DNA from: SIG603 sp044432645
GTDB taxonomy: Bacteria; Bacillota; Clostridia; Oscillospirales; Acutalibacteraceae
Length of the DNA: 28,313 nt
Direction of reading: 5' to 3'
NCBI GenBank assembly: GCA_044432645.1
Contig: JAWXUM010000033.1
Location: forward strand, 1 to 28,313
Shown here: positions 1 through 7,256 of the stretch, piece by piece
How the letters are laid out: each line of letters starts with the position of its first letter
Numbering within the stretch: the stretch's first letter is position 1
Position numbers and translations under genes: made by a program
Notes under the pieces: model-generated
What the model was told of the DNA's origin: nothing
Databases searched by the model: none
What the model saw: only the letters and a program-made list of their open reading frames with translations

Positions 1-89
1 AAAACTCTTTGTTTTATTCACGGACGAGCACAGCTCGCCCCTACAATGTTTGTGCAACTTTTTTTACAATATAGGTTTTTTGACAGTCT
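1..89. repeat. Interspersed repeat, left copy of an 88-bp inverted pair
   Basis: This segment matches 10413-10500 in opposite orientation. By eye there are two substitutions and one extra T in about 88 bases. It contains a GC-rich hairpin at 21-44 (CGAGC/GCTCG around ACA), which occurs a third time at 10572-10595. It looks like a REP/MITE-type intergenic repeat. The copy touches the window edge, so its true left end is unknown. Confidence 0.85.
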
Positions 90-123
90 AAACGGTGTAC
101 ATAAAATGCACACCGTTTTTTCA
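90..123 (+). terminator. Hairpin terminator oriented to the plus strand
   Basis: The arms AAACGGTGT (90-98) and ACACCGTTT (110-118) form a stem that is followed by a T run on the plus strand. On the minus strand no T run follows, so it fits a gene lying left of the window better than the minus-strand GH2 gene. A related hairpin is at 4839-4867. Confidence 0.6.
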
Positions 124-159
124 GAGTTTTCATAACGCATTTGTTGCGTTACCTTGCAA

Positions 160-2553
160 TTATTTAACTGTAATTATAATTTTCTTTGAAACTGTTTTTC
201 CGCCAATTTCAGCTGTTGCTATAATTTCGCCCTCACCTAGTTGAGTACCTTCGAAAATAGAAATTGCATAACCAGAAAGAGTATCAACACTATTTGAAGT
301 AAAATCACTTCTAGTTGGGTTACCGTTGTCACAAGCAATAAAACTCATGTCGCCAGTTGCAGTAAACGCAACTTTTAGGTCTTTATCTGGCACTACTGTA
401 CCAAATTTATCTTTAAGCACAACTTTTGTATAAACCAATTCTTCTTTTGCAAGAGTAGTTTTGTCTGTTGTGAACTCAAAATCACTAACTTCGTAAGCAG
501 TTTTTATAGAAGCTTCAACTTTTTTAGAATTTCTATAACCAATAGCTGTTACTTCGCCCTCTTCGTACTTAACATTGTCCCACTCAAAGTGTAATGTTTT
601 AGTTTTATCTATAGTTTTTTTGCCATAAGATTTACCGTTTACAAAAAGCTCAACTTCGTCGCAGTTTGTAAAACACCAAACAGGAATAATGTCAGCATTT
701 TTCAAGTTCCAGTGTGGCAAAATGTGAAGAACATCTTTGTCAGACCAACAACTTTGATAATAATAGAAAGCATCTTTAGGTAAATATGCACGGTCGATAG
801 GTGCAAAATATGAGCTAACTGATGGCCAAGTTTGTGGAGTAGGCTCACCAATGTAGTCAATACCTGTCCAAATGAACATACCAGCGATATAATCGTACTC
901 AAGGTGTTTAATCATTGAGTTTTCGCCACGAACTATTCTAGCGTTTACTAAACTCGCTACTTCTGACTTAACTGCTGCTTGTTCAGGGTCTGCACCACTT
1001 GCAATTTCAGATTTTTTATTTTCGTAATCTTTCAAAAATTCAACATATTGTCCACGAGGTTCAAACGCTGTAATAGATGCAGTTTCACTACCTACAACGC
1101 ATCTTAAAGAATTTTCGATGTGGTCGTTTGCATAGAATTCTTCTGCATAGTTGTAACCACATATGTCTAAAATTTCAGGGTTGTTTGTAGAGTTAACAGC
1201 TGCTAGGCCGTTAAACGCTGCTGTAGCTGGGCGAGTTGTGTCGTATTTATGCACTGTGTTAACAAGCATTTGGCAAATACCCTCACCCTCTTCATGGCGA
1301 AGTTCTTCAATCTCGTTACCAATTGACCACATAACAATACTTGGGTGATTTCTGTCACGTTTTACCATTGCAGAAATGTCTTTTTCTGCCCACTCTTCAA
1401 AGTAATTAGCGTATGAGAAAATACGTTGTCTTATAAATAAGTCACCAAAAATACGAGGACGTTTAGCAAGTACCCATTCGTCGAAAGCTTCTTCCATAAC
1501 ATACATTCCGTATTCGTCACAAAGGTCTAAAAATTCTGGTGCTTCAGGGTTGTGTGAAGTTCTAATTGCGTTTGCGCCCATCTCTTTAACAGCTTCTATT
1601 TTTTTAACAAAAGCCTCACGGTAAGCAGCTGAACCTAAACAGCCGTTGTCGTGGTGAATACAAACACCTTTTAGCATTTCTTTTTTACCATTGATAATAA
1701 AGCCTTGTTCTGGTGTGTATTTAATTTCTCTAATACCAAATTTAACTTCTGCAAGGTCAAGTTGTTCGCCGTTTTCGAATATTTTGAAAACAGCTGTATA
1801 AAGATGTGGAGTTTTGTTACACCAAAGTTTTGGGTTAGCAATTTTAAGCTCTAATTTTACATCTCTATAACTTTTGTAAGAAATAGCTTTGTCAATTTTT
1901 TCTGTAGCAACTACTTGCCCATTTGCGTCTTTAATTTCCACTTCTGCAATTAAACGTTTTGTAAGTTTAGCTACGTTGAAAATTTTGTAATCGATATTTA
2001 CAGTTGCTTCTTCTTGACTAATAACAGGAGTTGTAATGAAAATATCATTTTTCTCTAAATAAGCTTCGTCTGTAATATGTAGGTGAACAGGACGATAAAT
2101 ACCAGTACCTGTGTACCATCTTGAAGCTGGTTGTGGTTCGTTGTCAACTGTTACAGAAAGTCTATTTTCGCCTTCTTTAACAAAACTTGAAATATCATAG
2201 CTAAAAGTTGTATATCCATAAGGATATTTGCCTACAATTTCACCATTAACATAAACTAAAGCGTTCATATAAACGCCCTCAAACTCAACTACAACCCTTT
2301 TTGTAGCCTCTTCTTTACTAAGTGTAAAGAATTTGTTGTAATAGCACATAGTTGTACGTGCATATCCACCTCTTGCACCACTAAGATTATTTTCAGCAAA
2401 TTCTGAAATAATACTACTATCGTGTGGTACATTTACATCTGCCCATGAACTTACATCAAAATCATCTTTAAAAAATCTTATGTAAGAGCCGTTGCTTGCA
2501 ATGTCATGCTCTAAAAACTTCCAGCCTTTATTAAGGCTAACATGTTTCCTCAT
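160..2553 (-). CDS. Glycoside hydrolase family 2 beta-galactosidase-type enzyme
   Basis: This 797-residue protein has the GH2 layout: an N-terminal galactose-binding-like sandwich (about 8-165), an immunoglobulin-like domain (about 175-275), a TIM barrel (about 280-590) and C-terminal beta domains resembling DUF4982 plus an invasin/Big-like domain. The barrel carries the family motif RTSHNPEAPEFLDLCDEYG, the acid/base Glu414 in SIGNE and the likely nucleophile Glu490 in VGSETAS. There is no signal peptide, so it should act in the cytoplasm on imported beta-galactosides or related glycosides. Start: ATG at 2553 with AAAGGATGG upstream. It stands alone with its own promoter; the next gene is divergent. 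Substrate cannot be fixed from sequence, since DUF4982-type GH2 enzymes include beta-galactosidases and beta-glucuronidases. Confidence 0.88.
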   Translation of the reverse strand: MRKHVSLNKGWKFLEHDIASNGSYIRFFKDDFDVSSWADVNVPHDSSIISEFAENNLSGARGGYARTTMCYYNKFFTLSKEEATKRVVVEFEGVYMNALVYVNGEIVGKYPYGYTTFSYDISSFVKEGENRLSVTVDNEPQPASRWYTGTGIYRPVHLHITDEAYLEKNDIFITTPVISQEEATVNIDYKIFNVAKLTKRLIAEVEIKDANGQVVATEKIDKAISYKSYRDVKLELKIANPKLWCNKTPHLYTAVFKIFENGEQLDLAEVKFGIREIKYTPEQGFIINGKKEMLKGVCIHHDNGCLGSAAYREAFVKKIEAVKEMGANAIRTSHNPEAPEFLDLCDEYGMYVMEEAFDEWVLAKRPRIFGDLFIRQRIFSYANYFEEWAEKDISAMVKRDRNHPSIVMWSIGNEIEELRHEEGEGICQMLVNTVHKYDTTRPATAAFNGLAAVNSTNNPEILDICGYNYAEEFYANDHIENSLRCVVGSETASITAFEPRGQYVEFLKDYENKKSEIASGADPEQAAVKSEVASLVNARIVRGENSMIKHLEYDYIAGMFIWTGIDYIGEPTPQTWPSVSSYFAPIDRAYLPKDAFYYYQSCWSDKDVLHILPHWNLKNADIIPVWCFTNCDEVELFVNGKSYGKKTIDKTKTLHFEWDNVKYEEGEVTAIGYRNSKKVEASIKTAYEVSDFEFTTDKTTLAKEELVYTKVVLKDKFGTVVPDKDLKVAFTATGDMSFIACDNGNPTRSDFTSNSVDTLSGYAISIFEGTQLGEGEIIATAEIGGKTVSKKIIITVK

Positions 2554-2601
2554 TTTAAAATACCATCCTTTTAATTTATTTATAAAAACACTTATGAAAT
2601 A

Positions 2602-2630
2602 ATTTTATCATCTTTGTGCATTTTTTTCAA
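2602..2630 (-). promoter_or_regulatory. Sigma-A promoter of the GH2 gene
   Basis: On the minus strand the -35 box TTGAAA (2630-2625) is followed by a 17-base spacer and the -10 box TAAAAT (2607-2602). The predicted transcript starts about 45 bases before the ATG at 2553. The rest of the 2554-2769 gap is AT-rich and holds only this and the divergent promoter. No clear sugar-responsive operator was seen. Confidence 0.6.
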
Positions 2631-2711
2631 GTACATAATACAATTATATTGAATATTGTATATTATATCAAAAATTTTACAATAATATTTAAAAGCTTAA
2701 CACTATAGCAC

Positions 2712-2740
2712 TTGACATACAGCTCAATATACAATAAAAT
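2712..2740 (+). promoter_or_regulatory. Sigma-A promoter of the DHHW-like gene
   Basis: The -35 box TTGACA (2712-2717), a 17-base spacer and the -10 box TAAAAT (2735-2740) lie just upstream of a strong ribosome binding site (GAAAGGGG, 2755-2762). Confidence 0.65.
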
Positions 2741-2769
2741 TAATATATACAAAAGAAAGGGGATTTTTG

Positions 2770-3948
2770 ATGAATAACGAAAAAAAAGAGAAAACTAATA
2801 AATCTAAAAAAAGTGAAATTAAAAATAGCCGTGCATATACACTAGGAAAAGTTCTTATTATGTCAGTTGCTGTAGTTGTAGTTATTGCTTTAATTATTTC
2901 CGGACTTAAAACTTTATTCCCTGGTCAAAGCACCCTTGGGCAAGTTGCTTATACCTCTGTTTTAGACGGACCGGTTACAACTCCTTATGCCGACAGTGTT
3001 CAAAACAATTTTCTTGGAATGCACCTTGACCGTGAAGACCCAAGCCCTACTCCAGCACCTGAAGTAGACTTAGACAGTGTGAATTTTGAAGATTACGGAC
3101 AAAAAATAGTTGTAGGTAGTAACGCCTACGACTCTTTTACATTTACTACAGCTGAAATTGAAAGCATAGCAACTGCAATTAACGCAAGTGCAAATGCAAT
3201 AAGCTCTGAAGTAAACTTTTTTTCTATGGTAGTGCCAACGTCTTGTGGAGTTATGCTTCCTAGCGATTACATAAGTAGCAATTACAACAAATTTACTAAC
3301 CAAGAAACTGCATGCGAAACTATAAACAGCCTTATAAGCTCTAACATAGCAGCGCTTGATATATTTTCTACGCTAAAAGCTAACAGCGACCAAAAACTTT
3401 ACTACAGCACCGAAAACGATTGGACAAGTTTATGCGCTTACTACGCTTATACAGTTTGGGCGCAGCGTAGAGGTGACGATTATTACTCTTTAACCGACTA
3501 CGAACAAAATTCAGTTGACGGTTACGTTGGTTATCTTTACACTTTTATAGGTAGTTCGAAAATCGATTCACCTGAAACTATCGTGTACTATGAGCCAACT
3601 TCTATTTTATCGGTTGAAAACGGAAATTTATTTGCTGATGTAAGCGAAAGTTCTGCTTCCAAAAAAACTAATGTTTTCTTAGGTGGTAGCACCGACCAAG
3701 TTGTTATTACAAACGACAGCCTTTCTGACGGTTCAGTTGGTATTATTGTTGGTGACAGCAGTGCTTACAGCCTTGTGCCTTATTTAGCTGAATATTACCA
3801 AACTACATATTTTATCGACTTTACTTTATATGAGGGAAGTTTGAATTCGTTGGTAGCTATAACTGGCGCAGTTGATGTTACCTACTGTGTGAGTTTAGAA
3901 ACAGCTTCTAGCACTAGCGATATTGCAAGTTTGCAGTATTTAGGCTAA
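2770..3948 (+). CDS. Membrane-anchored DHHW-family (SGNH-like) protein with decayed DHHW motif
   Basis: This 392-residue protein has a short Lys-rich cytoplasmic tail, one membrane segment (about 29-49), a Pro-rich linker (DPSPTPAPEVD) and an extracellular domain. The domain resembles the DHHW family, relatives of AlgJ/AlgX-type SGNH acetyltransferases. YYSTENDWTSLCAYYAY occupies the place of the family's DHHW-containing block, and VGDSSAYSLVPYLAEYY fits the C-terminal block with the nucleophile Ser (Ser330 here). The Asp-His-His of the name-giving motif is Glu215-Asn216-Asp217, with only Trp218 kept, so the normal catalytic His is missing. A TTG codon at 2767 directly precedes the ATG; the ATG at 2770 is preferred. 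The gene has its own promoter and no evident partner. Family assignment is from motif memory and fold pattern; an inactive or repurposed hydrolase is inferred. Confidence 0.7.
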   Translation: MNNEKKEKTNKSKKSEIKNSRAYTLGKVLIMSVAVVVVIALIISGLKTLFPGQSTLGQVAYTSVLDGPVTTPYADSVQNNFLGMHLDREDPSPTPAPEVDLDSVNFEDYGQKIVVGSNAYDSFTFTTAEIESIATAINASANAISSEVNFFSMVVPTSCGVMLPSDYISSNYNKFTNQETACETINSLISSNIAALDIFSTLKANSDQKLYYSTENDWTSLCAYYAYTVWAQRRGDDYYSLTDYEQNSVDGYVGYLYTFIGSSKIDSPETIVYYEPTSILSVENGNLFADVSESSASKKTNVFLGGSTDQVVITNDSLSDGSVGIIVGDSSAYSLVPYLAEYYQTTYFIDFTLYEGSLNSLVAITGAVDVTYCVSLETASSTSDIASLQYLG

Positions 3949-4034
3949 TTTTACATAAAATTCAAAAATTATACTTAATTTAAAACTATTAAAGTTGTAA
4001 AATTAAGCTACTATAATTATATAAGGAGATTGAA

Positions 4035-4805
4035 ATGGATACTAATAAAGATACTTTAACAGAAGTAGAAAACAACGAAAACGCACCAATCAAACTAGAA
4101 ACTACCGAAGAAAAAGTTGTAGAACCTACAACAGAAGAAACTCCAGTTTTTGACTATAGCTATTCAACCAATGCTGTAATTAACAGTGATAAACATACTT
4201 GTGAGCATCAGCACCAAAACGGTCATCACATGCCACCACACGGTCGACCACATCATTGTCATAGACATAACGGTCAGCCACCTCATCAAGGCAGACCACC
4301 TATGGGACAAATGCCTTACGGACAACCACCTCATGGTCAACCACCTCATGGTCAACCACCTCATGGTCAACCACCTCATGGTCAACCACCTCATGGTCAA
4401 CCTCCTCATGGTCAAGCACCTTACGGTCAACCTCCTCAATGGCAAGCTCCTTACGGTCAACCTCCTCAATGGCAAGCTCCTTACGGTCAACCTCCTCAAG
4501 GGCAAGCTCCTTATGGTCAAGCAGTACCAACACCTGGGCAAAACCCTTACCCACAAAACCAACAACCTCTATCATTTAACATGTACAGTCAAAAAAGCCG
4601 ATTTGTTGCTGGTATTTTAGGTGTTTTACTTGGTGGATTTGGTATACATAATTTTTATTTAGGCTTTACAACTAAAGGCGTTATTCAAATTATATTAACC
4701 TTGTTAACTCTAGGTTTAGGATCTGTTTGGGGATTTATAGAGGGCATACTTTATTTAAGTGGCGCTATGGACAAAGATGTAAACGGCATTCCTTTAAAAG
4801 ATTAA
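4035..4805 (+). CDS. TM2-domain membrane protein with Pro/Gln/His-rich tandem repeats
   Basis: This 256-residue protein starts with an acidic Thr/Glu-rich stretch, then a His/Cys-rich segment (HTCEHQHQNGHH, HHCHRHNG). Next come thirteen 5-residue repeats of GQPPH/GQPPQ/WQAPY type (about residues 96-160), and last a TM2 domain (about 185-250) with two membrane helices and the motif KSRFVAGILGVLLGGFGIHNFYLG. TM2 proteins of Firmicutes often carry low-complexity N-terminal regions; their function is mostly unknown. The His cluster could bind metal, but that is inference. Start: ATG at 4035 with ATAAGGAGAT upstream. A TATAAT at 4012-4017 could be the -10 box, with only a poor -35. The gene stands between the DHHW-like gene and two terminators. 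Confidence 0.85.
   Translation: MDTNKDTLTEVENNENAPIKLETTEEKVVEPTTEETPVFDYSYSTNAVINSDKHTCEHQHQNGHHMPPHGRPHHCHRHNGQPPHQGRPPMGQMPYGQPPHGQPPHGQPPHGQPPHGQPPHGQPPHGQAPYGQPPQWQAPYGQPPQWQAPYGQPPQGQAPYGQAVPTPGQNPYPQNQQPLSFNMYSQKSRFVAGILGVLLGGFGIHNFYLGFTTKGVIQIILTLLTLGLGSVWGFIEGILYLSGAMDKDVNGIPLKD
4320..4514 (+). repeat. Thirteen 15-bp tandem coding repeats
   Basis: The first five or six units are near-identical copies of GGTCAACCACCTCAT. The rest alternate as 30-bp double units encoding GQPPQWQAPY. The unit length is a multiple of three, so slippage would change length without breaking the frame. Confidence 0.95.
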
Positions 4806-4838
4806 TTTCTAAATTTTATATCAACAAAAATTACAATT

Positions 4839-4867
4839 ATAGGGTGTGCATAAAACGCACACCCTAT
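4839..4867 (+). terminator. Hairpin terminator after the TM2 gene
   Basis: An 11-bp perfect stem (ATAGGGTGTGC / GCACACCCTAT) with a 7-base loop is followed by only a weak T-rich tail. Its core GGTGTGCATAAAA resembles the hairpin at 90-118. Confidence 0.6.
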
Positions 4868-4883
4868 TCATTTATTTGCACAA

Positions 4884-4918
4884 CAGAAAAAAGCCTAGCA
4901 AAGCTAGGCTTTTTTCTG
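4884..4918. terminator. Strong bidirectional intrinsic terminator
   Basis: A 16-bp perfect stem (4884-4899 with 4903-4918) with loop AAA has a GC-rich top (GCCTAGC/GCTAGGC) and A6/T6 flanks, so it can work on both strands. The rest of the 4806-5145 gap is AT-rich, with a small inverted repeat at 4949-4968 and no convincing gene. Confidence 0.9.
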
Positions 4919-5145
4919 CTCTTTTGAGGAGGAGTTGTATTGAAAAGCTGTGATAAATCCTTATCACAAGTCACATCATCAAATTTATATGTCAATATTA
5001 TATACTTATATACTTAGTATGTCAATATCTATTTAAAATATCTACTTTATCAACTATACAAAGTCATATATATAAACTGTAATTAGCAGTATTGCACAAA
5101 ACATATTAAGAAAATGTTTTATTTAGTATTATTTGTTGTGATTGC

Positions 5146-5174
5146 TTGAAAAAAATCAATAAAAATGTTATAAT
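5146..5174 (+). promoter_or_regulatory. Sigma-A promoter of the rlmD operon
   Basis: The -35 box TTGAAA (5146-5151), a spacer of exactly 17 bases and a consensus -10 box TATAAT (5169-5174) lie 31 bases before the ATG at 5206. An upstream in-frame TTG at 5146 sits inside the -35 box, which excludes it as a start codon. Confidence 0.75.
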
Positions 5175-5205
5175 AAAAGTTAACTATAATCAAAAGGAAA
5201 CTGTA

Positions 5206-6555
5206 ATGAATAAAAATGAGATACACAAATTAGAGATAACTTCTGTCACTGCTGAAGGAGCTGGAGTTGGAAAATTAAATGGCATGGCTGTTTTTGTCCC
5301 TAAAACTGCCCCTGGTGATATTATAAACTGCAAAATTGTAAAAAATAAAAAGACATATGCTTTTGGAATTGTCGACAGCGTTATAAATCCGTCTGAAAAT
5401 CGCATGGAAAGTGACTGTGAAGTTTTTGGCAAATGTGGTGGCTGTGTTTACAGACACATTAATTATAATTTTGAGGCAACACTTAAGGCTGAGCGTGTTA
5501 AAGAAACCATAAGCCGAATTGGTGGTTATACCGATTTTAATTTTGACGAGTATATAAAAGCCAACAAGCGAAATGAATACCGAAACAAGGCGCAAATTCC
5601 ACTAGGTACCGACAAAGACGGTAAACTAATTATGGGTTTTTACGGCAAGCATTCACACAGAATTGTCGACACTTTGTCATGTCCTTTACAACCTGCAATT
5701 TTCAATAAAGCTATGGGAATTTTCAGAAATTGGCATAATAAAACTAACGAGGAAATATATAATTCTATAAGTCATAAAGGAAATTTAAGGCATTTGTATT
5801 TAAGGTATGCAACCTCAACCGATGAACTTATGGTTTGTTTGGTTTCAAAAACTAAACATATTAAAGATATAAATTTGCTTGTCGACATGCTTAAAGATGA
5901 GATAAAAAGCTTTAAAACTTTAATTATCAACATTAACAATGACAAAACTAACGTTATATTAGGCGAAAAATGCATTAATATTTATGGCGAGGGTTTTATC
6001 ACTGACACTCTTTGCGGTTTAGATTTTAGAATTTCACCACTTTCTTTTTATCAAGTAAACCATGCACAAGCCGAAAAGCTATATTTAGAAGCTAAGAAAC
6101 TTGCTGATTTAAACGAGGGTGAAACATTAATAGACCTTTACTGTGGCACTGGCACAATTGGCCTTTGCTTAACTGACAACAGCCACAATTTGATTGGTAT
6201 TGAAATTGTTCCACAAGCCGTGGAAGATGCTAAGAAAAACGCAATTTTAAACGGTAGAGATAAATTCAACTTTATCTGCGCTGATGCAAGTGAGGGTGCT
6301 AAATTAATCAAGGACAAAAACCCAAAAGCCGTTGTAGTCGACCCCCCTAGAAAAGGTTTAGACCCCGAGCTTATTAAGACAATAGCAAAAATTAACCCTC
6401 AAAAAATAGTTTATATCTCATGTGATGTGGCTACACTTGCAAGGGATTTAAAACTTTTCAAAGAAGAAAACTATGAATTAAAAGTTGCAAAAGGAGTAGA
6501 TTTATTCCCTGCAACTGCCCACACAGAGGCAATTTGCCTTTTAGAGAAGTGTTAA
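5206..6555 (+). CDS. rlmD: 23S rRNA (uracil-5-)-methyltransferase, RlmD/RlmCD type
   Basis: This 449-residue protein belongs to the TrmA/RumA family, which methylates C5 of uridine in 23S rRNA with S-adenosylmethionine. The N-terminal TRAM domain (about 1-60) is followed by iron-sulfur cysteines Cys71, Cys77, Cys80 and Cys159 (C-x5-C-x2-C...C). The SAM site is LIDLYCGTGTIGLCL, then VVVDPPRKGLDPELI, and the catalytic Cys406 is in YISCDVATLARDL. All key residues are present and the length is normal. The start at 5206 is chosen because AAAAGGAAA precedes it and the longer frame would begin inside the promoter. It is the first gene of a five-gene operon; the next ATG follows its stop after one base. 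One gram-positive RlmCD often serves both U747 and U1939 (E. coli numbering); whether this copy does is unknown. Confidence 0.92.
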   Translation: MNKNEIHKLEITSVTAEGAGVGKLNGMAVFVPKTAPGDIINCKIVKNKKTYAFGIVDSVINPSENRMESDCEVFGKCGGCVYRHINYNFEATLKAERVKETISRIGGYTDFNFDEYIKANKRNEYRNKAQIPLGTDKDGKLIMGFYGKHSHRIVDTLSCPLQPAIFNKAMGIFRNWHNKTNEEIYNSISHKGNLRHLYLRYATSTDELMVCLVSKTKHIKDINLLVDMLKDEIKSFKTLIININNDKTNVILGEKCINIYGEGFITDTLCGLDFRISPLSFYQVNHAQAEKLYLEAKKLADLNEGETLIDLYCGTGTIGLCLTDNSHNLIGIEIVPQAVEDAKKNAILNGRDKFNFICADASEGAKLIKDKNPKAVVVDPPRKGLDPELIKTIAKINPQKIVYISCDVATLARDLKLFKEENYELKVAKGVDLFPATAHTEAICLLEKC

Positions 6556-6556
6556 C

Positions 6557-7249
6557 ATGAAAAATATTAAGAAAAAAATTATAATTACTGTATCAGCTTT
6601 GGTTGGACTTGTAGCTGTTTGCGTTGTCGCATTTTTGATTTACGCATCGGTTTATTACAAAGCTGACGAAAACGCACTTTTAGTACTTGCTGAAAATTAC
6701 AATATAGAAGTAATAGACGAGTTCACTGTTTTATCACCTGAGAATTCAAATAATATAGGTATTATTTTTTACCCAGGGGCAAAAGTTGAAAGCACAGCGT
6801 ATTTGCCACTTTTGGACAGCTTGCGTGACGATGGATTTACTACAGTTTTAGTGGATATGCCATTTAATTTCGCATTTTTTGGCATTAATAAAGCTGATGA
6901 AGTATATGAGCTTGTCCCAGAAATTGAAACTTGGTACATCATGGGTCACTCTTTAGGTGGTGCTATGGCAAGTTCGTACGCAGAAAATAATCAGGACGAT
7001 ATAACGGGTTTAATTGTGCTAGGCGCTTATGTCTACGGCGATTACCCTACCGAAAACGCTCTTACAATTTACGGCACACTTAATGTTCAAGAAACTGACT
7101 ATGACGATAATATTGTTGTTATAGACGGTGCAAATCATGCGCAATTTGGCAATTATGGTGAGCAAAAAGGCGACGAAACTGCCACTATAACTTGGCAAGA
7201 ACAACAAGAAATCACAGTAAACGCAATTATAGAATTCACGATAAATTAG
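6557..7249 (+). CDS. Membrane-anchored alpha/beta hydrolase
   Basis: This 230-residue protein has an N-terminal membrane segment (about 9-31), so its catalytic domain is probably outside the membrane. The fold shows IIFYPGAKVESTAYLPLL (oxyanion strand region), the nucleophile elbow GHSLGGAMASSYAE and a C-terminal GANHAQFGNYGEQKGD holding the likely catalytic His. This matches the Abhydrolase_5-like group, where 'YPGAKV' and 'NHAQFG' are typical. The substrate is unknown; carboxylester hydrolysis is the default guess. It starts one base after the rlmD stop and ends seven bases before the ABC-F gene, so it is co-transcribed with both. Confidence 0.85.
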   Translation: MKNIKKKIIITVSALVGLVAVCVVAFLIYASVYYKADENALLVLAENYNIEVIDEFTVLSPENSNNIGIIFYPGAKVESTAYLPLLDSLRDDGFTTVLVDMPFNFAFFGINKADEVYELVPEIETWYIMGHSLGGAMASSYAENNQDDITGLIVLGAYVYGDYPTENALTIYGTLNVQETDYDDNIVVIDGANHAQFGNYGEQKGDETATITWQEQQEITVNAIIEFTIN

Positions 7250-7256
7250 GAGAAAT

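Noticed and set aside
4320..4514. CRISPR-like array of short direct repeats
   Set aside because: The units are contiguous 15-bp coding repeats without spacers and continue the frame of the TM2 protein.
4164..4620. Long open frames on both strands across the tandem repeat (for example 4164-4565 and 4300-4575 minus, 4186-4620 plus)
   Set aside because: They are products of the stop-free repeat in other frames; composition is monotonous and there is no ribosome binding site.
4940..5017. 25-codon frame from TTG after GAGGAGG, just behind the strong terminator
   Set aside because: No promoter between the terminator and the frame, no recognisable peptide, and the start region forms part of an inverted repeat (4949-4968).
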